From Conexibacter sp. CPCC 206217 (GTDB lineage: Bacteria > Actinomycetota > Thermoleophilia > Solirubrobacterales > Solirubrobacteraceae): DNA of 64,000 bases. The translations under genes and the position numbers were made by a program. Numbering within the stretch: the first letter of the stretch is position 1; every line of letters begins with the position of its first letter. Of the stretch, positions 18,503 to 26,272 are shown in pieces. Location: contig NZ_JAUTDO010000001.1 in NCBI RefSeq assembly GCF_030646165.1, positions 744,001 to 808,000 of the forward strand, given 5' to 3'. The notes beneath the pieces are model-generated. The model searched no databases and was not told the DNA's origin. It was given only the letters and a program-made list of their open reading frames with translations.

Positions 18503-19600
18503 ATGTCATCGTTCAGTTCCACGAGCGTCGACCCGATTGCCGAGCAGCGCCCCCACGCATCCGTTCGCGTGTTCGAACTGCACGGCCCTGGCGCGATCGC
18601 CGTCGCCCATCGTCCGCTGCCGGCTGCCGGCGCGCTCATGCGCGTCGAGACGACCGGGGTCTGCGGCACCGATCACCACATCTGGGCCGGCAAGATCGAC
18701 GTGCCGCTGCCGCAACTGCTCGGACACGAGGTGATCGGCCGGCTGGAGCGGCTGCCGGCCGACCACGCGCTCGTCTGCAGCTCGCCGGATGCGCTGGCGG
18801 AGGGCGATCGCGTGCTGATCGCGCCCGGCGTGCCGTGCGGCGAGTGCGCCGGCTGCCTCGGCGACGGCCGCTGCCTCGACCGCCCCTGCTACGGCCTGAC
18901 GATGACCGGCGACGGCCTGACCGGCGGCTTCTCGCCGTACATGCAGCTGCTGCCCGGCACGCGCGTCTTCCGCGTGCCGGAGGGGCTCGCGCCCGCGCGG
19001 GTCGTCTTCGCCGAGCCGATGGCGTGCGTGCTGAGCGCGCTGCGCAAGGCGTACGGCCCGCGCTACGTCCCGGCCGGACTCGGCGGACTGGTGCTCGGCT
19101 TCGGCGTGATCGGCCTCTGCTCCGCGGTCTCGATCCACGCCTCCGGCGGCGCCGTGACGGTCGTCGAGTACGACCCGACGCGGCGCGCGCTCGCCGCCCA
19201 GCTCGGCTTCGCGACGGCGGCGTCGGTCGAGGAGGCGGCGGAGCTGGCGCTCGCGCGCGGCGGCTTCCCGCTCGTCGTCGACGCGGCCGGCACCCCAGCC
19301 GCGTTCAAGAGCGGGCTGGAGCTGCTGGCGTGGAGCGGAACGCTCGTGGAGATCGGCAACTTCGCCGACCTCGGCGAGATCGCGATCAAGCCGAGCGACA
19401 TCTGCCTGCGCGACCTGCGCGTGATCGGCAGCGGCGAGACCTTCTACGAGGACTTCGACCCGGCGATCGCGCTGGTCGCGTCCACGAGCGTCGAGCTGGC
19501 GCGGGCGATCACCGACGTCCACCGCTTCGACGCGCTCGCCGACCCGAGCGAGCTGTTCACCGTCCGTGCTGCAGGAAAGGCGATGGTCACGTTCACATGA
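18503..19600 (+). CDS. Zinc-dependent medium-chain alcohol dehydrogenase
   Basis: 365 residues. The ATG at 18503 follows GAGGTGA at 7 bases. Catalytic zinc ligands are in TTGVCGTDHH (Cys) and LLGHEVIG (His-Glu). The structural zinc lobe is CGECAGCLGDGRC followed by LDRPC. The coenzyme-binding turn is GLVLGFGVIGL with VVEYDP after it. It is a sorbitol/threonine dehydrogenase-like MDR oxidising a secondary alcohol. The stop overlaps the next ATG (ATGA), so it is translationally coupled to an aldolase of the DHDPS superfamily and then a HAD phosphatase. The set suggests catabolism of a sugar, sugar acid or hydroxy-acid. The specific substrate is unknown. Confidence 0.9.
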   Translation: MSSFSSTSVDPIAEQRPHASVRVFELHGPGAIAVAHRPLPAAGALMRVETTGVCGTDHHIWAGKIDVPLPQLLGHEVIGRLERLPADHALVCSSPDALAEGDRVLIAPGVPCGECAGCLGDGRCLDRPCYGLTMTGDGLTGGFSPYMQLLPGTRVFRVPEGLAPARVVFAEPMACVLSALRKAYGPRYVPAGLGGLVLGFGVIGLCSAVSIHASGGAVTVVEYDPTRRALAAQLGFATAASVEEAAELALARGGFPLVVDAAGTPAAFKSGLELLAWSGTLVEIGNFADLGEIAIKPSDICLRDLRVIGSGETFYEDFDPAIALVASTSVELARAITDVHRFDALADPSELFTVRAAGKAMVTFT

Positions 19601-20538
19601 GCTCCGCGTTCGGCAATGGAGACGGTCCCCACTCGCCCAGCCCCAGCCACTCGACACGTCCCATAGGCGCCCAGGTCCTGCTGCTGACCCCGTTCACCGA
19701 CGACGGCGACGTTGACGAGCGCTCGCTCGCGTCGCTCGTCGACCACGTGATCGAGGGCGGGATCGACGGGATCGTCGGGCTCGGCACGACCGGCGAGTTC
19801 TTCACGCTGTCGATCGACGAGCAGGCGCAGCTGATGACGACGCTGGCGAAGGTCGTCGGCGGGCGCGTGCCGATCACCTACGGCGTCGGCAACAGCGCCA
19901 CGAGCGTCTCGATCGCGCTCGCCAAGCATGCGCAGGCGCTCGGCGGCGAGGGCGTGATGCTGCAGCCGCCCTACTACTTCGACCACACCGCCGCCTCGAC
20001 CGAGGCCCACTTCGTCGCCGTCGCGAACGCGATCGACCTGCCCGTGATGGCGTACGACGGCGGAGCGGGAATCGAGCTGAGCGTCGAGCGCGTGCGGCGC
20101 CTCAACGAGCTGGCGGCGAACATCCGCTACGTCAAGATGTCGATCGTCGACCCGGCGAAGGTCGCGGCGATGCGCGCGGGCGCACCGGCGGTCGAGGCGC
20201 TCGTCGGGGACGAGAACATGCTGCTGATGGGGCTGCGCCACGGCGCGATCGGCAGCACCGTCGGCTGGAGCAACGTCGACCCGAGCGCGATCTCGCGCGT
20301 GCACCGCGCGTTCGAGGCCGGTGACGTGGACGGCGCGCGGACGGTCCTGCTGCGCGAGGTCGTCCCAGCCGTCTCGCCGTGCATCACGGCGAAGAACGGC
20401 TGGATCCGCAGCTACAAGGAGATCCTCTTCGCGAAGGGCGTGATCGCCTCGCCGGCGACGCGCCTGCCGCTGACGCCGCTGGATCCGATCCGCAGAGAAG
20501 AGGTGCTGGCGGCGATGCGCGAGCTGGCGATCGTCTGA
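19597..20538 (+). CDS. Dihydrodipicolinate synthase/N-acetylneuraminate lyase superfamily aldolase
   Basis: 313 residues. Key superfamily features: VGLGTTGEFFTLS (the GTTGE substrate carboxylate loop), LQPPYYF (Tyr of the proton relay) and NIRYVKMSIVD (the Schiff-base Lys). The Y-N-x-P motif of true DHDPS reads AYDGGAGI here, so lysine biosynthesis is unlikely. A pyruvate- or 2-oxoacid-releasing aldolase or dehydratase is more plausible. The first 25 residues are a Ser/Pro-rich extension. It overlaps the dehydrogenase upstream by 4 bases and the HAD gene downstream by 1 base (TGATG), making a tight three-gene operon. Confidence 0.87.
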   Translation: MSSAFGNGDGPHSPSPSHSTRPIGAQVLLLTPFTDDGDVDERSLASLVDHVIEGGIDGIVGLGTTGEFFTLSIDEQAQLMTTLAKVVGGRVPITYGVGNSATSVSIALAKHAQALGGEGVMLQPPYYFDHTAASTEAHFVAVANAIDLPVMAYDGGAGIELSVERVRRLNELAANIRYVKMSIVDPAKVAAMRAGAPAVEALVGDENMLLMGLRHGAIGSTVGWSNVDPSAISRVHRAFEAGDVDGARTVLLREVVPAVSPCITAKNGWIRSYKEILFAKGVIASPATRLPLTPLDPIRREEVLAAMRELAIV

Positions 20539-21173
20539 TGACCGGCTGTCGTCTCGCTCTATTCGACTTGGACGGTGTCTTGGTCGACTCGCGCGACGCG
20601 ATGCAAGAGGCGTGGGAGGCGGTGCAGCGCGACCTCGGCGTGACGGTCGGCTTCGCCGCCTACTTCCGCGAGATCGGCCGCCCGTTCGCCGACATCATGC
20701 AGCGGCTCGGGCTGGCGGACGAGGCGGAGCAGATCGAACGCGTCTACCGCGCGACCGCGCTGCGCACCGCGCCGCGCGTGCCGGCCTTCCCCGGCGTGGA
20801 GGCGGCGCTGGCGAAGCTCGCGGTCGCCGGCGTCAAGCTCGGCGTCGTGACGTCGAAGGCGCGGCCGCAGACCTACTGGACGCTGTCGCAGTTCGACGTC
20901 CCGTTCGAGACGGTCCAGACGCCCGAGTCCCAACACCCCGGCAAGCCGTCGCCGTGGCCGCTGCTGATCGCGGCCGACGAGGCGCGCACGGGGGTCGACG
21001 AGGCGATCTTCATAGGCGACATGGACGTCGACTGCGCCGCCGCCAGACACGCCGGCATGCGCTTCCTGCACGCCGCCTGGGGCTACGGCCCCCGCCCCGG
21101 CAACGCCGTCCAGTTGCAGACGCCCGACGAGATCAGCAGCCTCGTGCGGCTGGACATGCCGGCCGCGGCCTGA
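20538..21173 (+). CDS. HAD-superfamily phosphatase (phosphoglycolate phosphatase-like)
   Basis: 211 residues. Motif I is LALFDLDGVLVDS (nucleophile Asp and general acid Asp), motif II VVTSKA, motif III Lys in HPGKPSPWPL, and motif IV FIGDMDVDCAAA. The helical cap after motif I marks subfamily I, similar to phosphoglycolate phosphatase and beta-phosphoglucomutase-like enzymes. It is the last gene of the operon with the zinc dehydrogenase and aldolase and may dephosphorylate an intermediate of that pathway. The ATG lies inside the aldolase stop, which fixes the start. Confidence 0.88.
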   Translation: MTGCRLALFDLDGVLVDSRDAMQEAWEAVQRDLGVTVGFAAYFREIGRPFADIMQRLGLADEAEQIERVYRATALRTAPRVPAFPGVEAALAKLAVAGVKLGVVTSKARPQTYWTLSQFDVPFETVQTPESQHPGKPSPWPLLIAADEARTGVDEAIFIGDMDVDCAAARHAGMRFLHAAWGYGPRPGNAVQLQTPDEISSLVRLDMPAAA

Positions 21174-21240
21174 GTCCGCGCCCGGCGCGAGCGGGGCGGA
21201 TCGCGCATGCCCCGTCCCACCCAGGGGTAGCTCCCACACC

Positions 21241-21483
21241 ATGTTGATCGCCGGCATCATCGTCATCTGCATCGTCCTGCTGGTGCTCGCCTTCCTGCTG
21301 CCGCGACTGTCGCGGCATCCGCAGCGAGGTGTCGACGCGACCCTCGGCGCCGGTCAGAAGGGCGCCGCGGTCGCGCCGGGCAAGCTCGGCCACTGGCTGC
21401 AGAAGCCGTTCCAGACGTCGCGCAAGGCGACGAACAAGAGCGCGTCAGCCGGCCGACAGGGCCGCGGCAAGCTGCCGCTCTGA
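21241..21483 (+). CDS. Small single-pass membrane protein, unknown function
   Basis: 80 residues: one strong N-terminal membrane helix (LIAGIIVICIVLLVLAFLL), then a basic Gly/Lys/Arg-rich cytosolic tail with LGHWLQKPFQTSRKATNKS. No catalytic motif is visible. Codon use fits the neighbours, and the region holds no competing antisense gene for the first half. I do not recognise the family. It sits alone between the HAD gene and a strong hairpin terminator. Confidence 0.7.
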   Translation: MLIAGIIVICIVLLVLAFLLPRLSRHPQRGVDATLGAGQKGAAVAPGKLGHWLQKPFQTSRKATNKSASAGRQGRGKLPL

Positions 21484-21491
21484 GCGCCTGA

Positions 21492-21530
21492 CGGCAGCCG
21501 CTCGCGCTGCGAGCGCGCGAGCGGCTGTCG
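21492..21530. terminator. Bidirectional hairpin between convergent genes
   Basis: 21492-21506 (CGGCAGCCGCTCGCG) pairs with 21516-21530 over 15 positions with one G-U, leaving a 9-nt loop. It lies between the convergent stops at 21483 and 21538. There is no T-run, as is common for GC-rich actinobacterial terminators. Confidence 0.7.
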
Positions 21531-21537
21531 GTCGGGC

Positions 21538-22413
21538 TCAGCCGACCAGCGCCTCGCGGTGCTCCGTCAGGAACGCCGACACCGACGTCGGCGCTCGGCC
21601 GGTGAGCCGCTCGACGACGTCGGTCTGCGTCTCCAGCAGGCCCTCGCGGATCGCCGTGCCGAAGCCGGCGTAGACCGCAGCCATCTCCTGCGGCACGCCG
21701 CCCGCGACGAGGCCGGCGACGAACGCCTCGTCGTCCACCTGGACGACCTCGACCGCTCTGCCGCTGACCGCGCTGAGCGTCGCGGCGACGTCGTCTGCGT
21801 TCTGCAACTCGGGTCCCGTCACGTCGTAGGCCTGTCCCTCGTGGCCGTCGCTGACGAGTATCGCCCCGGCCGCCGCCGCGCAGTCGGCGCGCGTGACGTA
21901 CGAGGTACGGCCGGCGCCCGCGTTGGTGACGAGCTGCCCGGTCGCGACGGCGTGCGCCCAGCCCTGCGCCTGGATGTCGACGTAGAGCGCGTTGCGCAGG
22001 AACGTCCACGCGAGACCGCTCGCTCTGAGCGCCTCCTCGGTCGCGAAGTGCTCGGCGGCGAGGATGCCGGTCGGGTGCTCGCTGCTCGGGTTCGGCACCG
22101 ACGTGTAGGCGACGTGGCGCACGCCGGCGGCCTTCGCCGCGCCGACCGCGGCAGTCTGCTGGGCGGTCCGCCGCCCGACCGCGTCGGTCGAGATCAGCAG
22201 CAGCTTCTCGACGCCGGCGAAGGCGCTCGCGAGCGTCTCAGGCGCGTCGAAGTCGCCGCTGCGCACCTGCACCCCGCGGGCCGCGAAGTCGGCCAGTCTG
22301 GCGGGGTCGCGGGTGACGAGGACGAGCTGCTCGGGGGCGGTCGTCTTCAGCGCCTGCTCGGCGGCGCCGCGGCCGAGCGGGCCGCTCGCTCCAGCGATCG
22401 CGATCGTGGTCAT
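21538..22413 (-). CDS. NmrA-like NAD(P)H:quinone oxidoreductase (QorB type)
   Basis: 291 residues. The N-terminal nucleotide motif is TIAIAGASGPLGRGAAEQAL (GxxGxxG variant), followed by LVTRDPARL, which selects NADP. KLLLISTDAVGRR, HVAYTSVP and LAWTFLRNALYVD follow the NmrA/QorB pattern, an atypical SDR family lacking YxxxK. QorB reduces quinones with NADPH. The gene is divergent from an HxlR regulator across a 61-bp interval holding a partial palindrome, the usual arrangement for a quinone- or electrophile-sensing switch. AAGGAG lies 9 bases before the ATG. Confidence 0.88.
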   Translation of the reverse strand: MTTIAIAGASGPLGRGAAEQALKTTAPEQLVLVTRDPARLADFAARGVQVRSGDFDAPETLASAFAGVEKLLLISTDAVGRRTAQQTAAVGAAKAAGVRHVAYTSVPNPSSEHPTGILAAEHFATEEALRASGLAWTFLRNALYVDIQAQGWAHAVATGQLVTNAGAGRTSYVTRADCAAAAGAILVSDGHEGQAYDVTGPELQNADDVAATLSAVSGRAVEVVQVDDEAFVAGLVAGGVPQEMAAVYAGFGTAIREGLLETQTDVVERLTGRAPTSVSAFLTEHREALVG

Positions 22414-22428
22414 CGACTCAAGCTCCTT

Positions 22429-22445
22429 GGTTACTGTTTGATACC
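22429..22445. promoter_or_regulatory. Candidate HxlR operator between qorB-like and hxlR-like genes
   Basis: On the minus strand the site reads GGTATC-AAACA-GTAACC, an imperfect dyad with four of six matching positions per arm. It is centred in the short divergent interval, which is where HxlR-family repressors usually bind. The assignment rests on position and symmetry only. Confidence 0.45.
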
Positions 22446-22474
22446 GACCTCATCATCCGTCACCATGAGGAGTC

Positions 22475-22951
22475 ATGCAAGACGGCACTGCGATGTCCGC
22501 CGGTGACACGGCGGTAACCGACCCGACCGCTCCGCCCCCGCTGACGGCCGCGCCCGGCACAGCGGCAAGCGTGTTCGAAACGCTCGACGGCACCTGCCCG
22601 GTGCGCGACGTGCTCGACCGCATCGGCGACAAGTGGTCGGTGCTCGCGATCACGCTGCTGGGCGACGGCCCGCTGCGCTTCATGGAGCTGAAGCGGGCGA
22701 TCGGCCTCGTCTCGCAGCGGATGCTGACGCGCACGCTGCGCGGCCTCGAGCGCGACGGCCTCGTGACGCGAACGGTCTTCCCGACGGTGCCGCCACGCGT
22801 CGACTACGAGCTGACGGAGCTGGGACGGAGCCTCCACGCGACGCTGGCCGAGCTCGCCCGCTGGTCGTACGCCCATCGCGACGACGTCGCCGCGGCGCGC
22901 GCGGACTACGACGCACGTGAGGACGAGATCGCCGTCACCACAGGCGATTGA
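22475..22951 (+). CDS. HxlR-family winged-helix transcriptional regulator
   Basis: 158 residues. After a 30-residue Ala/Pro/Thr leader the HxlR domain begins: [20 protein letters not shown] (with the redox-sensitive Cys position at about residue 45), then [20 protein letters not shown] (recognition helix) and [14 protein letters not shown] (wing). Several HxlR proteins sense quinones, aldehydes or hypochlorite through that Cys. It probably represses the divergent QorB-like gene and itself. The ATG at 22475 has AGGAG only 2 bases upstream; an ATG at 22493 is an alternative start. Confidence 0.9.
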   Translation: MQDGTAMSAGDTAVTDPTAPPPLTAAPGTAASVFETLDGTCPVRDVLDRIGDKWSVLAITLLGDGPLRFMELKRAIGLVSQRMLTRTLRGLERDGLVTRTVFPTVPPRVDYELTELGRSLHATLAELARWSYAHRDDVAAARADYDAREDEIAVTTGD

Positions 22952-22961
22952 GGGACCGGAT

Positions 22962-22984
22962 CTAACCCTCAGGTAAAGGGTTAG
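22962..22984. repeat. Perfect 8-bp palindrome upstream of the ZnuA-like gene
   Basis: CTAACCCT (22962-22969) and AGGGTTAG (22977-22984) are perfect inverted copies around a 7-nt centre. The site lies 11 bases after the hxlR-like stop and 41 bases before the metal-binding lipoprotein start. It could be a metal-regulator operator or a short terminator; there is no T-run. Confidence 0.55.
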
Positions 22985-23024
22985 AAATGCTCAGACGAGA
23001 ACAGTTCCCATCGCGCTGTAGGCT

Positions 23025-24023
23025 GTGACGGTGCCCCGTTCGCGATTTCGCCTCGTCGCGCTGACGGGCATCGTCGTCGCCGGCCTCGCGGGCTGCAGAA
23101 GCTCGACCGGCGACGACGCGCGCAGCGTGGGTCCTGACGGATCCGTCGACGTCGTCGCCACGACGACCGTGCTGGGCGACATCGCACGGGAAGTCGGCGG
23201 CGACGCCGTCAGCGTCAAGCAGCTGCTGCGCGCCAACAGCGATCCGCACGACTACGAGCCGCGACCGCACGACGTCGTCGCGGTCGCGAAGGCGCCGGTC
23301 GTGCTGGCGAGCGGGGACGGGCTCGACGGCTGGATCGACGGCGTCGTCGACGACTCCGGCAGCGATCCGACGGTCGTCGACGTCGCCGCGAGCCTGCCGG
23401 TCCAGCGCCACGACGAGGGCGACGGACACGATCGCGCCGAGGACGGCCACGACCGCGGCGGCACCGATCCGCACTGGTGGCACGACCCGACCAACGTCGA
23501 AGCCGCGACCGCGCTCGTGCGTGATGCGCTGACACGCGCCAACCCGGCCGGCAGAGCGGCCTACGCGCGCAACGCCGCCGCCTACGTCGCGAAGCTCAGA
23601 GCGCTCGACGCCGGCATCGGCAGATGCCTCGCCAGCGTGCCCGCGTCGCAGCGCAAGCTCGTCACCGACCACGACGCGCTCGGCTATTTCGCCGACCGCT
23701 ACGGGATCGAGCTGGTCGGCGCGGTGATCCCGTCGCTGACGACGCAGGCGCAGCCGTCGGCAGGGGACGTCGCCGACCTCGCCGCGATCATCCGGCGTGA
23801 GGGCGTGAGAGCGGTCTTCCCCGAGTCGGGCAGCAACAGCAAGCTGCCGTCCGCGCTGGCCGACGAGACCGGCGTCAGCGCCGAGTACCAGCTCTACGGC
23901 GACACGCTCGGCCCCGAGGACTCCGACGCGGCGACGTACATCGGGATGGAAGCGCACAACGCCGAGGCGATCATGCGCGGCTTCACCGACGGCGCCCGCG
24001 GCTGCCCGCTGCCGGGGCTCTGA
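23025..24023 (+). CDS. Zinc/manganese-type ABC transporter substrate-binding lipoprotein (ZnuA-like)
   Basis: 332 residues from a GTG at 23025 (a GTG at 23031 is equally possible). The lipobox is VAGLAGC (Cys about residue 24). Family blocks: VVATTTVLGDIAREVGGDAV, NSDPHDYEPRPHD (first metal His), DPHWWHDPTNVE (second His), LVTDHDALGYFADRYG (third His) and RAVFPESGSNSK (carboxylate). A His/Asp-rich loop ([18 protein letters not shown]) precedes the second His, as in zinc-specific members. No permease or ATPase gene is adjacent, so the transporter partners must be elsewhere or the protein acts as a metal chaperone. Confidence 0.9.
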   Translation: MTVPRSRFRLVALTGIVVAGLAGCRSSTGDDARSVGPDGSVDVVATTTVLGDIAREVGGDAVSVKQLLRANSDPHDYEPRPHDVVAVAKAPVVLASGDGLDGWIDGVVDDSGSDPTVVDVAASLPVQRHDEGDGHDRAEDGHDRGGTDPHWWHDPTNVEAATALVRDALTRANPAGRAAYARNAAAYVAKLRALDAGIGRCLASVPASQRKLVTDHDALGYFADRYGIELVGAVIPSLTTQAQPSAGDVADLAAIIRREGVRAVFPESGSNSKLPSALADETGVSAEYQLYGDTLGPEDSDAATYIGMEAHNAEAIMRGFTDGARGCPLPGL

Positions 24024-24076
24024 GAGCCTCTTTCAGAATGAGGCCGCCGACGCGGCCTCATTCTGAAAGAGGCTCT
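24023..24076. terminator. 25-bp perfect hairpin terminator
   Basis: 24023-24047 pairs without a mismatch to 24052-24076, closing on a 4-nt CGAC loop. The first arm begins with the last A of the ZnuA-like stop codon. With convergent genes ending at 24023 and 24139, it would terminate both strands. A second small hairpin, AGCCTG-AGA-CAGGCT, sits at 24124-24138 just before the opposing stop. No T-run is present. Confidence 0.8.
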
Positions 24077-24138
24077 GAGACCGGCTGACGCACGACGAGC
24101 CAGGCGCAGGACCGCTCGCCCTCAGCCTGAGACAGGCT

Positions 24139-24960
24139 CTAACGCGCGACGAGCCGCTCGCGCAGGCGCGTCTGGAGCTTCTCGCCGAGGCCGAGCGCGT
24201 CGGCGAACCAGGCCTCGACGGTGCCGTGGCGGCGCTCCAGCTCGTCGAGGCCGGCGGCGAGGTAGGCCGGCTCGACGCCGAGGATCGGATGCAGCACGTC
24301 GGGGTCGCCGCCGCGCTCGACGAAGCGGTCCACGAGCGGCTGGAAGCCCCGCAGCGCGAGCCGGTCGCTCAGCATGAAGTCCTCCAGCACTGTGGTGTCG
24401 GGCACCTCGAGCAGCAGCAGGAGCGCGGCCGAAGCCCAGCCGGTGCGGTCCTTGCCGGCCGTGCAGTGGAACAGCAGCGGCAGCTCGTCGTCGCGCGAGT
24501 CGGCGATCGCGCGATACAGGCGGGCGTACGCCTCCTTCGCGCTCGGCAGCGTGACGAAGCCGCGGTAGGTGCGCTCGAACAGCTGCTGCACGATCCCCGA
24601 GCGGACCGCCTGCGCGACCCGCGGCGGGTTGCGGATCAGCTGCGGCAGCTGCGCCGGGGCGGCGCCGCGACTGTCGCCGAGCACGTCGGCGACGAGCTGG
24701 CGGGTGCCGCGCGGCACGCGATCGGGCCGCTCGTCGCGCTCGGCCCCGGTGCGCAGGTCGACGACCGTCCGCACGCCCAGCGCCGCGAACGCGGCGCGCG
24801 TCTCGCCGGCGATCCGGTCCAGCTGGCCGGAGCGGTAGAGCAGCCCCGTGCGCACGTGGCCGCCGTCGCGCGTCGGCAGCCCGCCGGCGTCGCGCAGGTT
24901 GGGCAGCGCGGCGAGCGGCGGGGCGGGGCGAGTGGTGGAGCGGTCGTCTGCGATCGGCAC
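24139..24960 (-). CDS. Protein-tyrosine/dual-specificity phosphatase
   Basis: 273 residues from a GTG at 24960. The P-loop is LLFHCTAGKDRTGWASA, the HCxxGxxR signature with Cys as nucleophile. The N-terminal NLRDAGGLPTRDGGHVRTGL and VRTVVDLRTGAERDERPD blocks are typical of the bacterial Y_phosphatase3 (MptpB/LipA-like) family. These enzymes dephosphorylate phosphotyrosine or phosphoinositides and can be secreted, but no signal peptide is seen. The gene is monocistronic; 67 bases separate its start from the DUF1269 gene upstream. Confidence 0.9.
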   Translation of the reverse strand: MPIADDRSTTRPAPPLAALPNLRDAGGLPTRDGGHVRTGLLYRSGQLDRIAGETRAAFAALGVRTVVDLRTGAERDERPDRVPRGTRQLVADVLGDSRGAAPAQLPQLIRNPPRVAQAVRSGIVQQLFERTYRGFVTLPSAKEAYARLYRAIADSRDDELPLLFHCTAGKDRTGWASAALLLLLEVPDTTVLEDFMLSDRLALRGFQPLVDRFVERGGDPDVLHPILGVEPAYLAAGLDELERRHGTVEAWFADALGLGEKLQTRLRERLVAR

Positions 24961-25027
24961 GGGCTGCCGAGATTATCGACGCGGCCGCTGCGGGCGGCGG
25001 CCCGCAGCGACTGGAAGGGGACTGCGC

Positions 25028-25519
25028 TCAGCGGTCCTCCTCGAACGCGTCGCGCAACTGCGCCTCCTGCTCGGACGACAGGTTCGTCTGGATCAGCTCC
25101 GCCCCGCTGCCTCTGAACGCGTCGAGCACGCGCTCGACGACCGCGCCTGAGGTCAGCACGAACAGCGCCGATCTCCCGGGTCTGATCTCCTCGCGGACTC
25201 TTTCGATGAAGTCCTTGTCGATCCCGACGTTCGCCATCGAGCCGCCGAGCGCGCCGGCGGCCGCGCCGACCGCGAGCCCGAGCAGCGGGACGAAGAAGAT
25301 CAGGCCGAAGAGGAAGCCCCAGAACGCGCCGCCGAGCGCGCCGGCGCCGGTCATGTCGGCGAGGTGTCTCGTCTTCGGCTTCTTCTTGCCGACCTCCCAC
25401 TCGACCGTGGCGGCGTCGTGGATCTGGATCAGCTCCTGCTTCGCAAGGTCTCTCAGCGTCGCGACGGCGTTGTCCGCGCCGGCCGCATCGGGGAATCTCC
25501 ATACGCTCAGGGTCGCCAT
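25028..25519 (-). CDS. DUF1269-type glycine-zipper membrane protein
   Basis: 163 residues. The N-terminal beta-rich part (LSVWRFPDAAGADNAVATL, IQIHDAATVEW) is followed by a hydrophobic Gly-rich hairpin (GAGALGGAFWGFLFGLIFFV, LLGLAVGAAAGALGGSM) and a C-terminal domain with FIERVREEIRPGRSALFVL. This order matches DUF1269, a family of stress-associated inner-membrane proteins without known activity. The ATG at 25519 is the only sensible start. Nothing nearby explains its role. Confidence 0.85.
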   Translation of the reverse strand: MATLSVWRFPDAAGADNAVATLRDLAKQELIQIHDAATVEWEVGKKKPKTRHLADMTGAGALGGAFWGFLFGLIFFVPLLGLAVGAAAGALGGSMANVGIDKDFIERVREEIRPGRSALFVLTSGAVVERVLDAFRGSGAELIQTNLSSEQEAQLRDAFEEDR

Positions 25520-25621
25520 CGGGTCGGTCCTCCTCGGTCGTCGACAGTCGTCGCGCCGATCCTATGGCGCGACGGGTGAGCGGCCGTCACCCCGATCGGG
25601 TGATGCGAGCGCCGGCGCCCG

Positions 25622-25925
25622 TCAGCCGACTGTGATCGCCGTCGCCGTCGCGAGCGGCTCGCGCGGCGGGCTCAGCAGTCGCAGGTCGCGCGCGCGGCGT
25701 ACGGCGGCGCGCCGGTCGCTCGCGTCGAGCTTGCGGTAGATGTGCTTCAGGTGCGTCTTGACCGTGTTGACGGAGACGTACAGCTCGCTCGCGATCTCGC
25801 GGTTGGACATCATCGTCGGCAGGCGCGCAGGACCGCCTCCTCGCGCTCGCTGAGCGGCTCCGGCAGGGCCAGCGGACGCATCCCGTCGCGCTTCCAGCAG
25901 CTCCAGCAGCTCACCCGCGAACGAG
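25622..25925 (-). pseudogene. Frameshifted C-terminal remnant of a LuxR/MalT-type regulator
   Basis: Three minus-strand frames must be joined to read one LuxR tail. FAGELLELLEAR (about 25920-25885) is followed after a shift by DGMRPLALPEPLSEREEAVLR. A second shift near 25820 (one base apparently lost before CTGCCGACG) gives LPTMMSNREIASELYVSV and NTVKTHLKHIYRKLD, ending at the stop at 25622. The helix-turn-helix is intact, but nothing resembling the ATPase and repeat domains lies upstream: that DNA belongs to another fragment on the opposite strand. I conclude the gene is decayed. Confidence 0.7.
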
Positions 25926-25959
25926 CGGCCGGCTGCCCGCGCACGCCCCCGCCCCTCTC

Positions 25960-26257
25960 ACCGCCCTCGCCGTCCGGATCCCCTCGGCATGGCTCGCCGC
26001 GGCCGGCACGCCCGGCGATCCGGAGGCGGAGCTGGCCCGGTTGGAGACCGCGGCAGCCGCCGCGGAGGCGGAGCTGTTGCGCGTGCCCGGCTGGCTCGTG
26101 CTGGCGCGAGATCGCGTCGGAGCTGGGCGTCTCCGCCAACACCGTCAAGACCGACGTCAGCGCGATCTACCGCAAGTTCGGCGTCGGCACGCGCCCCGAG
26201 GCGATCGCCCGCGCCCGCGAACTGGGCCTGCTCGGCGGTGGTGCCTGGGAGCGTTGA
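25960..26257 (+). pseudogene. Second LuxR-type remnant, plus strand, frameshifted
   Basis: In one frame the DNA encodes AVRIPSAWLAAAGTPGDPEA and ELARLETAAAAAEAELLRVP. About 100 bases later, in another frame, it encodes a LuxR helix-turn-helix, REIASELGVSANTVKTDVSA followed by IYRKFGVGTRPEAIARA, ending at 26257. The two pieces do not join without a shift or deletion near 26105. It points away from the minus-strand LuxR remnant, so two regulators appear to have been broken side by side. Confidence 0.6.
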
Positions 26258-26272
26258 CGCGATACTGCTCGG

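Noticed and set aside
24124-24138. Small hairpin AGCCTG-AGA-CAGGCT as a separate terminator
   Set aside because: The stem has only six pairs and sits beside the 25-bp hairpin. It is mentioned with that feature instead of standing alone.
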